Positions 1 to 8,281 are shown, counted from the stretch's first letter. The stretch is DNA of 64,000 nt from Streptomyces sp. NBC_01210 (GCF_036010325.1 NZ_CP108549.1:4216001-4280000); one strand, 5' to 3'. The notes: generated from the letters alone by a model not told the origin. Translations and numbers: made by a program.

Positions 1-856
1 ACGGCGACTTGCTGTCCCCGTCCGAAGCGGAGTCCTTGCCGGTCGGGACCCGCTCCACCCCGCTCTGCTTCCCCTCCGAGCCGAACATCAGCGCTTTCCC
101 GTCCAGCGTGTACGTGACCGACTCGGCCTGCCCCTGAAGCGGCGCGCTCACCCGGTGGTCCGCGCCGAGCTTGCCGTCCTTCCACACGTATCCGCGCGCG
201 CTGAAGTACGAGCGCAGCACCAGCTCCTTGCCGTCGGGCGAGAAGGCCCCGTCCGTCACCCACGGCACCTCCCCGATCCGCCGGAAGACATTGGTCCCGG
301 AGGCGGTGAGTGTGGCGGGGCCCTCGTACAGTCCGCCGCCGCCGTCGTTCTTCGATGCGATGTAGACCCGGCCGGTCTTGGGATGGACCATCAGCGCCTC
401 GGCGTTGCGCGCGCCGTCCGCGTACTTGACGGTGTACTGCGTCGCCCGGACGGTCATGTCCTTGAGGGCCTTGGGCTCGGGGAACTTGTAGATCCAGACA
501 TGGTCCCAGCTGCCGTTGAGGTTGTCGCCGATGTCGCCCACGTACACGTTCCCGTCGGGCCCCACCGAGATGGCCTCCATGTCGCGGGGCTTCCCGACCC
601 CCTCCAGAGTGACCGTCGCGACAGTCTCGCCGGTCTTGGAGTCGACGGCGAAGACGCGCGGCTCGTCCTGGTCGTTGTGCGTCCAGTAGATCCCGGGGTG
701 CGCGCGACTGGCCGCGAGCCCGCTGGACTCCGTGATCCTCGGGTCCTTGATCGTGAAGCCGGAGTCGTCGGAGGCGGCGGGGCCCGCGGCGAGCAGCACA
801 ACGGTGGCGGCAACTCCGATGGCGGCGGAACCGGTGACGTACGGAAGCGAACGCAT
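1..856 (-). CDS. Secreted beta-propeller-like protein (3' end outside window)
   Basis: The reading frame runs leftward from an ATG preceded by a G-rich ribosome-binding site and leaves the window after about 285 codons, so the C-terminus is missing. The N-terminus (MRSLPYVTGSAAIGVAATVV, then an Ala/Pro stretch) is a signal peptide ending near residue 29. The mature part has repeated blade-like phrases such as GVGKPRDMEAISVGPDGNVY and VTDGAFSPDGKEL. These are typical of WD40/NHL-type propellers that are often annotated as secreted esterase-like or hypothetical proteins. Enzymatic function cannot be assigned. The gene is divergent from the SGNH hydrolase gene. Confidence 0.8.
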   Translation of the reverse strand, partial: MRSLPYVTGSAAIGVAATVVLLAAGPAASDDSGFTIKDPRITESSGLAASRAHPGIYWTHNDQDEPRVFAVDSKTGETVATVTLEGVGKPRDMEAISVGPDGNVYVGDIGDNLNGSWDHVWIYKFPEPKALKDMTVRATQYTVKYADGARNAEALMVHPKTGRVYIASKNDGGGGLYEGPATLTASGTNVFRRIGEVPWVTDGAFSPDGKELVLRSYFSARGYVWKDGKLGADHRVSAPLQGQAESVTYTLDGKALMFGSEGKQSGVERVPTGKDSASDGDSKSP

Positions 857-994
857 GCCCCCCAGCCTGCCATCTCGCGCCGACATGATCAGCTCGCGCC
901 GCCGACGGCGTCGCCCCCGCCGCCGCTGTGGCCGCCGTTGTCGCCCTTGCCGCCGTGGCCAGCCTCACATCGCAGATGCGCGGCTTGATCCGAC

Positions 995-1786
995 ATGATG
1001 ACCCCCATGCGTTTCATGTTCGTCGGCGACTCCATGACCATCGGACGCGCCGGCGACTACAGCTGGCGCTACCGCATGTGGCAGCACCTCAGCACATCCC
1101 TCGACGGCCCGCACGAGATCGTCGGCCCGCGGACCGAGCTGTACGACACGGTGGCGAACGCGCCGGTGTCGTACGCGTACGCCGACCCCGCCTTCCCCGC
1201 CGAGGCCCGCCGCCACCTGTCCGGCTGGGGCGAAGGCTGGCTGCACATGGCTCCGCTGATCCGGGAGACGGTCACGGCGGAGAAGGCCGACATCCTGCTG
1301 GTCTCGCTCGGCCTGATAGACCTCGGCTTCTACACGGACAGCACCCAAACCGCCCTGAACGCCCGCCAGTTCATCGCCGAGGCCCGCGCGGCCAACCCGC
1401 ATGTGCGGATGGTCCTGCTGCCGGTCATCCCGAACATACGGGCCCGGTCGGACGCCCCGTTCGCGGCGGAGTGCGCCCGCTTCAACGAACTCCTGGCGAA
1501 GGCGGTCGCGGACCTGGACACCGCGGCCTCGCCGATTCTGCTGGCGTCGCCCCCGGAGTCGTACGCCCTCGACACGGACACGTACGACGGGACACACCCG
1601 GGCCCGACGGGCGAACACAAACTGGCGGGGGCGTTCGCGGGGGCGATGCACGAGGCGTGGGGGCTGGGCGGGCGGTACGGGGCCGTGGTTGTGCCGTCAC
1701 AGCGGGGTGCTGCCCACCATCAGAACCTTGATCGCGACGCGGGATCCGTCGATCTCGTACGTGGCGCGGTAAGCACCCACCCGTAA
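995..1786 (+). CDS. SGNH/GDSL-family hydrolase (esterase-like)
   Basis: The 263-residue protein opens with MRFMFVGDSMTIG, the block I GDS motif carrying the nucleophilic serine. Near the C-terminus YDGTHPGPTGEHKLA supplies the block V DxxH pair. Members hydrolyse ester or acyl bonds on carbohydrates, lipids or cell-wall polymers, and the substrate is not evident here. No signal peptide is seen, so it is probably cytoplasmic. The start could be 995, 998 or 1010. The last 30 or so codons run antisense through the 3' end of the toxin gene, an unusually long tail-to-tail overlap of 90 bp, so the natural C-terminus may have been altered by the neighbour's arrival. Confidence 0.85.
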   Translation: MMTPMRFMFVGDSMTIGRAGDYSWRYRMWQHLSTSLDGPHEIVGPRTELYDTVANAPVSYAYADPAFPAEARRHLSGWGEGWLHMAPLIRETVTAEKADILLVSLGLIDLGFYTDSTQTALNARQFIAEARAANPHVRMVLLPVIPNIRARSDAPFAAECARFNELLAKAVADLDTAASPILLASPPESYALDTDTYDGTHPGPTGEHKLAGAFAGAMHEAWGLGGRYGAVVVPSQRGAAHHQNLDRDAGSVDLVRGAVSTHP

Positions 1787-1951
1787 CCGCCGCAGCCCGG
1801 TCCCACCGAGCTTGCTGCTCGCGACAGGCTCAGGATCAAGAGCGAGAGCGTTGATCGCCTGTACCAGGGGTCTGACCGCGTCCCCGTCACGCGCCTTGAG
1901 CCGCCTCAGCCCACTGGCCGCCGCGGGCTCCCAGATGATCGTCAACCTCAT
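1697..1951 (-). CDS. RelE/ParE-type toxin
   Basis: The 84-residue protein has the compact RelE/ParE fold signature. It starts MRLTIIWEPAAASGLRRLKA, has a middle LGGTGLRRLRVGAYRATYEI (the G-x-R-RxGxYR core) and ends VAIKVLMVGSTPL. RelE toxins cleave ribosome-bound mRNA, whereas ParE relatives poison gyrase, and sequence alone does not decide. The start overlaps the stop of the upstream antitoxin gene by 4 bp (ATGA), so the pair is translationally coupled in antitoxin-toxin order. Confidence 0.85.
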   Translation of the reverse strand: MRLTIIWEPAAASGLRRLKARDGDAVRPLVQAINALALDPEPVASSKLGGTGLRRLRVGAYRATYEIDGSRVAIKVLMVGSTPL

Positions 1952-2289
1952 GAGGCGATGCCCTTCAGCATCTGCTCGACCTCGGCCTGCGTGTGGCCCG
2001 AGCCGCCAGAGCGCATGACGCGGAGGGAAATTGCGAGATCCGCGAAGTCGAGCGCCCGCTCCTTGTCCTCCGTGCCGGACGCGCTGTCGACGAGAGCCTG
2101 CGTCCACCAGGCGTCGAGGAACGCCACGAAGTCCGGCCCTTCGGACAGCGTGGCCAGCTCACGGTCCAGGTCAGGGAGCCGTTCGGGCTTCAGGGCCGCA
2201 CGAATCCCCTTGAGGTTGCGCGGAACCATGTCCCCCGTGAAGCCGAGGTCCTGCCGGGCCTCCACCAGGATGTCGCTCCATGTCGCCAT
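1948..2289 (-). CDS. Putative antitoxin of the RelE module (DUF6247-like)
   Basis: This 113-residue acidic, mostly helical protein begins MATWSDILVEARQDLGFTGD behind a good ribosome-binding site (AGAGGGG). Its middle, LKGIRAALKPERLPDLDREL followed by a FLDAWW phrase, resembles the DUF6247 family of small actinobacterial proteins, many of which sit directly upstream of RelE toxins. It lacks an obvious ribbon-helix-helix or AbrB DNA-binding motif, so neutralisation of the toxin is inferred from the ATGA overlap with relE. It lies 55 bp downstream of a helix-turn-helix gene on the same strand and may share its transcript. Confidence 0.7.
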   Translation of the reverse strand: MATWSDILVEARQDLGFTGDMVPRNLKGIRAALKPERLPDLDRELATLSEGPDFVAFLDAWWTQALVDSASGTEDKERALDFADLAISLRVMRSGGSGHTQAEVEQMLKGIAS

Positions 2290-2344
2290 GCCCCTACCCC
2301 TCTTCTGGACTGTCCGGCGGGCTACGGCAGCAGCGTAGGGCGCG

Positions 2345-3259
2345 CTACGCACCGGGGACGCCTTCCTGCAGGAGTGTCCGCCAGGACACGACTCTGGCCG
2401 GTGGCCGGGGACGGGAGGCCGGGCCGATGCGGCACGGGCCGCAGTGGGTCTCGTCCCCCACCGGGCGGAAGACATGGTCCTCCCCCGGCCCCTCGCAGAT
2501 CACCAGCCCGTGCGGCGCGCGAGCAGGGGCCTCAGGGGCGGCCGGGAGCTTGTGGAGCAGCCGGTAACGGAGGAAGCCCACCGCCGAGCGGATGCCGTCC
2601 GCCGGGAGGCCCGTCGTCAGGGCGTGCCGCAGCTCGGCCGCCGGAATGCCGCGTCGCAGCCACTCCGCCGCCGCGTCCGCCAGCCCTCGCGCCTCCCGTA
2701 CACCGATGAGAAGTTGCCGGTTGGAGTGGCGCAGCGACAGCAACACCCTCTCGGCAGCAGCAAGTTCGGCCTCCGGCTCGCCTTCGGGAGCGGGAGCGGC
2801 AGCATCCGGGGCTTCGGAGGGTGGGTGGGGAAGGTTCTTCTCCCGTTCTTCTTTGGGAGGAGCGCCGACGATCCGTTGGTCCGGTTCACCGACCGTCGGG
2901 GTCCGCTCGTTCGGCGGCTCCTCGGGCGGGGCCCCGTTCCGGAGCCGGGACGCCTCCTCACGCGTGAGGGTGACGTTCGAGAGGAGCTGGTCCGTGGACC
3001 AGCGCCCGCCTTCGCCCTGCCACCGCCAGACGTGCAAATACCCGCAGGCTTCGAGGAGTTCCTTCGCCCGCTGGTAGGCGCGGGTCTTCATACCCAGCTT
3101 CGCCGCGTGATCGCCGAGCGGCCGTGCCGACTCGCACTCGGGGAGGCCCTGTACGTACAGGAGGAGGATCTTCGCGTCGCTGCTCAGCCCTGGATGGCGT
3201 ACGACGTCGTGCGAAGCCTTCGTGAAGCGCCGAAGGGGCGCGATAGCATGCCGAAGCAT
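2345..3259 (-). CDS. Helix-turn-helix domain protein with proline-rich linker
   Basis: The 304-residue protein starts at an ATG that has AAGGAG nine bases upstream; a GTG 21 bp further upstream would add seven residues but lacks that site. Residues 1-110 (RFTKASHDVVRHPGLSSDAK, then a helical segment) look like the winged-helix N-terminal domain found in many Streptomyces proteins distantly related to replication-initiator/DnaD-like factors. Residues 115-175 are a Pro/Glu/Ala-rich linker and the rest is helical with a CGPC pair near the end. A DNA-binding role is inferred, but its target is unknown. Confidence 0.65.
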   Translation of the reverse strand: MLRHAIAPLRRFTKASHDVVRHPGLSSDAKILLLYVQGLPECESARPLGDHAAKLGMKTRAYQRAKELLEACGYLHVWRWQGEGGRWSTDQLLSNVTLTREEASRLRNGAPPEEPPNERTPTVGEPDQRIVGAPPKEEREKNLPHPPSEAPDAAAPAPEGEPEAELAAAERVLLSLRHSNRQLLIGVREARGLADAAAEWLRRGIPAAELRHALTTGLPADGIRSAVGFLRYRLLHKLPAAPEAPARAPHGLVICEGPGEDHVFRPVGDETHCGPCRIGPASRPRPPARVVSWRTLLQEGVPGA

Positions 3260-3355
3260 CCCGGTGGACTCCTTTTCCACTCGGTGGTGAAGGTCCTCGG
3301 ATGGTGTTGGCGCACCGCCGGGGACCGCCCCGTTTTACGGAGCGTGATGACGCGA

Positions 3356-3754
3356 TCACCGTACAGCACACATGACCGTCTCGTGCAACAACTCCGGTTC
3401 CACGAACGGAGTTTCGATTGACGGGCGGGACCGCCAGTCCAGCGGCCACGTCAGCCCGTCGAACGCCGGCACCCCGACGAAGGCGGCACTGCGCCCGTAC
3501 CGACTCAGCGCCCGCGCGCCCGCCGGCCAGGTGTACGCGGAGACGGATTGCGGGGGCAGCAGGAAGTACATGTTCCGCTCACCCGTGGCCTCGCGGACGA
3601 TTGGCCCGGCGCGGAAATCCGTGAACTGCATGAGCTCGTAAGCCACTTGCTCGGCCAGCACGCCCGCGATGCGTACGGCGTCGAAGTGGATGCCCGCGTG
3701 ACGCAGGGCGTGTCCGGATGCAGGCACCCAGGTGGGGGCACTTTCTCGGTTCAT
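3356..3754 (-). CDS. Hypothetical protein, divergent from an XRE regulator
   Basis: The 132-residue protein begins MNRESAPTWVPASGHALRHA. It contains ERNMYFLLPPQSVSAYTWPA and a C-terminal TWPLDWRSRPSIETPFVEPE. No catalytic motif is certain. Proteins of this type are common in Streptomyces as partners divergent from XRE/DUF397 pairs, and the YFLLPP-type phrase faintly recalls N-terminal primase/polymerase-like domains, but that is only an impression. There is no signal peptide or membrane segment. Confidence 0.6.
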   Translation of the reverse strand: MNRESAPTWVPASGHALRHAGIHFDAVRIAGVLAEQVAYELMQFTDFRAGPIVREATGERNMYFLLPPQSVSAYTWPAGARALSRYGRSAAFVGVPAFDGLTWPLDWRSRPSIETPFVEPELLHETVMCAVR

Positions 3755-3816
3755 GAAGGAGACGATTCCGCGCCGGGGTTCAATGTGACCAGCACCACAC
3801 GAGGGTCGTGCAGGTC

Positions 3817-3845
3817 TGTGCACTCGGGGAGGACGTTGTGCACTC
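3817..3845 (+). promoter_or_regulatory. Direct repeat of TGTGCACTC, candidate operator
   Basis: The 9-bp word TGTGCACTC occurs at 3817-3825 and again at 3837-3845, exactly 20 bp apart (two helical turns). The pair brackets the ribosome-binding site and GTG start of the XRE regulator. The position suggests an autoregulatory site; protein binding is inferred. Confidence 0.35.
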
Positions 3846-4647
3846 CAGTGAACGAGGTTCGAGGTCGTTCGGCGCGTTGCTGCGCTTCCACCGCGAACGG
3901 GCCGACTTCTCGCAGGAGGCGTTGGCCGGGCGCATCGGGTTCTCCAAGTCCCAGGTGGCGATGGTGGAACGGGGAGAGCGGCAGCCGAGGGGCAAGTTCG
4001 TGCCGTACGCGGATGAGGTCCTGGGTGCACAAGGTGCACTGGTCGTCGTGGCGGCGAAGGAGTTCGAGGACAACGGGCTACGGCCATGGACCGAGGACTA
4101 CCTGATCGAGGAGCAGAAGGCGGCTGCCCTCCACGCGTACCAGAACCATGTGATTCCCGGCGCGCTGCAGACCGAGTCGTACGCACGGGCGGTCTTCAAC
4201 TGCAACTACTGCCCGCCGCTGGAGGACGAGGAGATCGAGAAACGAGTGGCGGCCCGACTCGAACGGCAGAAGCTCTTCCGTCGCAAGCCCACACCCATCG
4301 TCAGTTACGTACTGGAGCAGAGCACGCTCACCCGGCCTCTCGGCGGCCCTGCCGTCCTCAAGGAGCAGTTGCACCACATCCTCGACGTCGGCCGACTTCG
4401 CCATGTCGAGGTCCAAGTCGTGCCTCATGACCGGCAGACCCACGCCGGACTCGCCGGGCCCATGATCCTGCTGGAGACAGCTGAGCGACGCCAGCTCGCT
4501 TACGTCGAAGGGCAGAACGGCGGCTACTTCGTGACCGAACAGCCGGACCTAGGTGACATGTTCGGTCGATATGGCATTCTGCGGGCTCAGGCACTCACTC
4601 CCGAAGAGTCCGCGAAACTGATCGAGCAGGTGGCAGAGGGACTATGA
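3838..4647 (+). CDS. XRE-family regulator with DUF5753 domain (Scr1-type)
   Basis: The 269-residue protein starts at a GTG with GGGAGG seven bases upstream. Residues 10-65 form a helix-turn-helix (FGALLRFHRERADFSQEALA, IGFSKSQVAMVERGER). The remaining 200 residues are the DUF5753 ligand/partner-like domain (HVIPGALQTESYARAVFNCN, LEQSTLTRPLGG, HVEVQVVPHDRQTHAGL, then FVTEQPDLGDMFGRYGILRA). Such regulators pair with a downstream DUF397 protein in Streptomyces development and antibiotic control loci and have been described as Scr1-type toxin-antitoxin-like systems. The stop overlaps the DUF397 start by 4 bp. Confidence 0.88.
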   Translation: MHSSERGSRSFGALLRFHRERADFSQEALAGRIGFSKSQVAMVERGERQPRGKFVPYADEVLGAQGALVVVAAKEFEDNGLRPWTEDYLIEEQKAAALHAYQNHVIPGALQTESYARAVFNCNYCPPLEDEEIEKRVAARLERQKLFRRKPTPIVSYVLEQSTLTRPLGGPAVLKEQLHHILDVGRLRHVEVQVVPHDRQTHAGLAGPMILLETAERRQLAYVEGQNGGYFVTEQPDLGDMFGRYGILRAQALTPEESAKLIEQVAEGL

Positions 4648-4892
4648 GCACGGACCTGAAGTGGTTCAAGAGCAGCTACAGCAGCGAGCAGGGCGAATGC
4701 GTCGAGGTCGCCGTCGACTGGTTCAAGAGCAGCTACAGCGGCGACCAGGGCGAGTGCGTCGAGGTCGCCACCTGCCCCGCCGCCATCCATGTCCGTGACT
4801 CCAAGGACACCACCCGCCCCGCCCTCACCCTCTCCCCCACCGCCTGGACCGCCCTCATCGAGACCGTCAGGCGTACGCCGCCCACCCGGTGA
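4644..4892 (+). CDS. DUF397 protein with an internally duplicated N-terminal half
   Basis: The 82-residue DUF397 protein is coupled by ATGA to the XRE regulator. The signature segment WFKSSYS(S/G)(E/D)QGECVEVA occurs twice in tandem, starting near residues 6 and 25, and is followed once by the usual VRDSKD...W block. Ordinary members are 55-75 residues with a single copy. The duplication is also clear at DNA level (nearly identical 51-bp segments near 4659 and 4719). DUF397 proteins are small partners of XRE/DUF5753 regulators. The 3' end overlaps the convergent MBL gene by 26 bp. Confidence 0.85.
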   Translation: MSTDLKWFKSSYSSEQGECVEVAVDWFKSSYSGDQGECVEVATCPAAIHVRDSKDTTRPALTLSPTAWTALIETVRRTPPTR

Positions 4893-5763
4893 TCGCAAAC
4901 TTCGACCCGTCGCGACGGACCTCCACCGCGCCCGCTCCCCCGAAGTGCGCCGGGACCACCAACTCCCCCTTGTCCGCCGCGCGTTCGAGGACGCTCCTCC
5001 TGCTCGCCGCCGCGCGCTCCGCGTCCTCGTCGAAGCAGCTGTTGCAGGACGGTTCGAGGATCTGCACCGGGCTGTGCAGCAGATCGCCGACGAACACCGC
5101 CCGGTCGCTCCCGGAGGCCAGCCTCAGCACTGCCGAGCCCGGGGTATGGCCGGGCGCGGACTCGAGCGTGAGGTTGGCGTCAATGCGGTGGGTACCTTCC
5201 CACAGCACCGCCTGGCCGGAGCGGTGCACCGGCTCGATGCTGTCGGCAAACACCAGCCGCTCGAACTCCCGGCGCTCGGGACCACTTCCGGAGCCGTCCG
5301 GGCCGAAGTGAGCGTTGTCGGCCGCCGGAAGCAGGTAGCTGGCGTTCGGGAAGGCAGGCACCCACTCGCCGTCCTGCTCGACGGTGTTCCAGCCGACGTG
5401 ATCCGCGTGAATGTGCGTGTTGACCACGACGTCGACCTCCTCCGGCCGCACTCCGGCCCGGTCCAACCGACTCAGGAAGTCCGTCTTCAGGTTGTCGAAC
5501 GGCGGGGCACCAGGCCGCATCCGACCGTTGCCGACCCCCGTGTCGACCAGGACCGTCACCCCCTCGCTGCGCAGCACCCAGGTCTGCACCGTGGCGACGA
5601 AGCTGTCACTGTCCGGCTCCCAGAACTCCGGCGCCATCCACTCCTTGTTGTCGCTCCAGACCTCCCCCGGGCAGTCCGGGACAATCTCCCGGGTGGGGCC
5701 GAACGGCCCCTGCAACTCCCTGACCCTGATGACCTCGACGTCGCCCATCATGATGCGGTCCAC
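4867..5763 (-). CDS. MBL-fold metallo-hydrolase
   Basis: The 298-residue protein has the metallo-beta-lactamase metal-binding motif HIHADH at about residues 117-122, the preceding strand GVTVLVDTGVGNG, and a downstream SAPGHTPGS histidine plus a PAHFGG-type final histidine. It is cytoplasmic by appearance. The family includes lactonases and other hydrolases, and the substrate is unknown. A GTG at 5763 is chosen because AGAGG lies eight bases upstream; the GTG at 5772 sits on top of that site. Divergent from an AraC-type regulator, which may control it. Confidence 0.85.
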   Translation of the reverse strand: MDRIMMGDVEVIRVRELQGPFGPTREIVPDCPGEVWSDNKEWMAPEFWEPDSDSFVATVQTWVLRSEGVTVLVDTGVGNGRMRPGAPPFDNLKTDFLSRLDRAGVRPEEVDVVVNTHIHADHVGWNTVEQDGEWVPAFPNASYLLPAADNAHFGPDGSGSGPERREFERLVFADSIEPVHRSGQAVLWEGTHRIDANLTLESAPGHTPGSAVLRLASGSDRAVFVGDLLHSPVQILEPSCNSCFDEDAERAAASRRSVLERAADKGELVVPAHFGGAGAVEVRRDGSKFAITGWAAYA

Positions 5764-5894
5764 GGTCGCCACCTCTCATCGGCTGCTCTGTCCCGGTCGA
5801 GCCTAGGAAAGGCGCGATGAGCGGCTCAATGCCTGTGCTGCTCAATCGGATACGCGCACGACTCAGCGGTGGTGCGAATCGCTACGCTGGCGCG

Positions 5895-6848
5895 ATGGAT
5901 GTCGTCAGTGACGCGATCTCGGCCGTCCGCATCGGGCGCCCCTCGTCCAACCGGGTCCGGATAGTCGGCACTTGGTGCTCCCGCTTCGACGCATACGACG
6001 GAGCAGGCTTCCACGTCGTACTGGAAGGCAGCTGCTGGCTCCAGCCCGACCGCGGCGCCGCGGTCTCCCTCGGCGCGGGCGATGTGGTGCTCCTGCCGCA
6101 CGGCGCGGGCCATGTGCTCGCCGACAGCCCCGCCGACCGGCGCGTGCTCGAGGCGGCGGTCCCCTTCGAGCGCTGGGTCGACGGACACGGACTACGGATG
6201 GCCGCGCCTCCACCACCGCCCGCGGACGCACCTTGCACGGCGGAGCTGCTGTGCGGCAAGTACCGGCTCGACCGCAGCCATACGCACCCCCTGATGGCGG
6301 AGCTGCCGGACGTCGTCCATCTGCCGAACCGCGTCGGCAGCCACCCGGAACTGCGCGCGGCGATCGACCTGCTCGGCCGGGAGATCGGCGCCCACCGCCC
6401 CGGCACGGGCGTGGTCGTCCCCGGGCTTCTCGACCTGCTGCTCGTCTACATGGTGCGGGCCTGGATGACGGACGGCAGGGCCTACGGCGCCGGCGGCTGG
6501 CCCGCGGCGCTGAACGACCCGGTGGTGGCTGGGGCACTGCGCCTGCTGCACGAGGATCCGGCCCAGCAGTGGGGCAATGATCAACTCGCCGCGCAGGTAG
6601 GCGTATCCCGGGCCACTCTCGCGCGCCGGTTCACCGCTCTGGTCGGCCGGCCACCGATGGCCTATCTGGGCTGGTGGCGGCTGACCCGTGCGGCCGCGCT
6701 GCTGCGGGAGACCCAGGAGCCGCTGGACATCATCGCCCGTCAGGTCGGCTACAGCTCGCCGTATGCCCTCTCCCATGCCTTCAGCCGACAGTTCGGCACG
6801 ACGCCGGGGCGATTTCGTGCGCAAGCGGCGTCACCGGTGAGTGGGTGA
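5895..6848 (+). CDS. AraC-family transcriptional regulator (cupin sensor)
   Basis: The 317-residue protein has an N-terminal AraC_binding_2/cupin-like sensor (about residues 10-150, with GAGFHVVLEGSCWLQPD and LGAGDVVLLPHGAGHVL). It is joined to a C-terminal double helix-turn-helix (about 220-310: QLAAQVGVSRATLARRFTAL and DIIARQVGYSSPYALSHAFS). A TACGCT box at 5884-5889 sits just upstream of the ATG without a ribosome-binding site, so the transcript is probably leaderless. Upstream in-frame starts are less likely. Divergent from the MBL hydrolase gene, the obvious candidate target. Confidence 0.87.
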   Translation: MDVVSDAISAVRIGRPSSNRVRIVGTWCSRFDAYDGAGFHVVLEGSCWLQPDRGAAVSLGAGDVVLLPHGAGHVLADSPADRRVLEAAVPFERWVDGHGLRMAAPPPPPADAPCTAELLCGKYRLDRSHTHPLMAELPDVVHLPNRVGSHPELRAAIDLLGREIGAHRPGTGVVVPGLLDLLLVYMVRAWMTDGRAYGAGGWPAALNDPVVAGALRLLHEDPAQQWGNDQLAAQVGVSRATLARRFTALVGRPPMAYLGWWRLTRAAALLRETQEPLDIIARQVGYSSPYALSHAFSRQFGTTPGRFRAQAASPVSG

Positions 6849-6875
6849 CGCCGCCTCGCGGTCCGTACCCGGCCG

Positions 6876-7343
6876 TCAGAAGACGAACGGGCCGGGTGTC
6901 TGCGCGGACGTGGCATTGCACGTCACGCTGATGCCGAAGACCACGACCGTCAGCGACTTCCCCTCCAGGCTGTCGCCCGCGGCGACAGTCCCGTTCAGCG
7001 GCCCGGTGGACACCGGGCTGCCGGCCGGAATCGCGGGGTTGGCGTTGCCGGTGAACGTCGCCGTGTCCGAGCCGTTCTTGGTGAGCGTGAGGGTGGACTT
7101 GACGGAGTTCGCCGAGAGGTCGATGGGCGAGGTGATGGCCGAGGTGGACACGCTGATGGTCGCGGCCGTGCCGTCCTGAGTGGCGGTGAGCGTTGCCGTG
7201 CCCGAGCCGAACGACCCGCAGTCGAACGAGAGGGTGGCGGTGTCCGGCGTCACCGCGTTCGCGGCTGGTGCCATCACGAGCGCGCCTGCGGCCAGTACGC
7301 CGATGCTCGCTAATACGCCGAATCCGAGTCTGCCGTGCTTCAT
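6876..7343 (-). CDS. Small secreted protein, Ser/Thr-rich
   Basis: The 155-residue protein has a clear Sec signal peptide (MKHGRLGFGVLASIGVLAAG, cleavage near APAANA). It is followed by a beta-rich Thr/Ser mature domain with two cysteines (LSFDCGSFGSG and SVTCNATS) that probably form a disulfide. No catalytic motif is visible. It is tail-to-tail with the AraC gene and divergent from another small secreted protein. Function unknown. Confidence 0.8.
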   Translation of the reverse strand: MKHGRLGFGVLASIGVLAAGALVMAPAANAVTPDTATLSFDCGSFGSGTATLTATQDGTAATISVSTSAITSPIDLSANSVKSTLTLTKNGSDTATFTGNANPAIPAGSPVSTGPLNGTVAAGDSLEGKSLTVVVFGISVTCNATSAQTPGPFVF

Positions 7344-7649
7344 GGGGTCCCGCCTTCGTGTGGGGGTGTACGGGATGCCGTCGCCGGCTGCCGCTGCGCG
7401 CGGCCTGGGGCGGTGGGGTCCCCGTGTCTGATGGGCAGTCAGCGACTGCTGTCATTGCGGCATGCACACCTCAAGAACACAAGGCCGGTCCCATGAACTG
7501 TGACCGGCACCGGCCAAATCCAGCCGCGGCATCGCCACTCCCCGTACGTGCGACCGGACACCAACTGCCTTGACAGAAAGGGTCTGTTGTAAATCAGCCA
7601 ACGGAACTACTCTGACGCGATCACAACGCCTGCAGGAAGGCTCCACACC
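7344..7649. other. Intergenic region between two secreted-protein genes
   Basis: No gene is seen. Toward the plus-strand gene there are a TTGACA at 7570-7575, a TTGTAA at 7587-7592 and a TACTCT at 7608-7613, plus the ribosome-binding site AGGAAGG before the ATG at 7650. TTGTAA/TACTCT has a short 15-bp spacer, so the promoter assignment is weak. Confidence 0.4.
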
Positions 7650-8063
7650 ATGCGCAAGCTCGCCCGCATCGCCGCAGTCGCCGGCGCCGCCGCCGCCATC
7701 GCCCTCGGCAACGTCTCCAGCGCTCAGGCCGCGAGCACCTGGTACGCCTACGCGCACACCTCCGGCACCGCGTACGGCACCTTCACGGACGACGGTGACG
7801 AGTTCAGAGCCTGCGACACCAAGGCGGATGGTCTCGGCGTGTGGCTGAAGGTCACCGCCACCTGGTACGCCGGTCCCAACGATGTGCCGTACACCGGAAG
7901 CTTCGAGCGCTACTTCACGCCGAACGCCGGCAACTGCTCGACCTACCACCACGGCAACCTCGTCGAGGACCGCACGGTCAAGCTGACCGTCTGTCTCGGC
8001 AACACGGTCAACGGCAGCACCAGCCGCTTCGACTGCGGCTCGACCATCACCGCCACGTCCTGA
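7650..8063 (+). CDS. Small secreted protein with four cysteines
   Basis: The 137-residue protein has an Ala-rich signal peptide (MRKLARIAAVAGAAAAIALG, cleavage near SSAQA). The mature domain is aromatic- and Thr-rich with cysteines in DEFRACDTK, NAGNCSTYH, KLTVCLGN and RFDCGS, consistent with two disulfides. The family is widespread as hypothetical secreted proteins in Streptomyces, and I do not recognise a catalytic site. A hairpin follows the stop. Confidence 0.8.
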   Translation: MRKLARIAAVAGAAAAIALGNVSSAQAASTWYAYAHTSGTAYGTFTDDGDEFRACDTKADGLGVWLKVTATWYAGPNDVPYTGSFERYFTPNAGNCSTYHHGNLVEDRTVKLTVCLGNTVNGSTSRFDCGSTITATS

Positions 8064-8105
8064 CGCTCCCCGACTACGCACCGAGTCGAGCCGTGCGGTC
8101 CGCGC

Positions 8106-8139
8106 GAGGCGTGGCCGCGCGGCCGTGCGGCCACGCCTC
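8106..8139 (+). terminator. Hairpin terminator candidate
   Basis: Arms GAGGCGTGGCCGC and GCGGCCACGCCTC form a perfect 13-bp stem with an 8-nt loop, 43 bp after the stop of the secreted-protein gene. There is no T-tract, as is common in Streptomyces. It may also serve the convergent gene. Confidence 0.65.
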
Positions 8140-8281
8140 CCGCATGCGGACCGCGATGCTGCTGCAACCATCGTGAGGCTCCCTCGTCCGATCGGCCGGA
8201 CCGTCTCCTCACCATGCGCCGCGGGCCGTCGCGCCCGCAGGGCCCGGGCCGCCGAACGGGTGACCCGCGGCGGCCGCGCCA

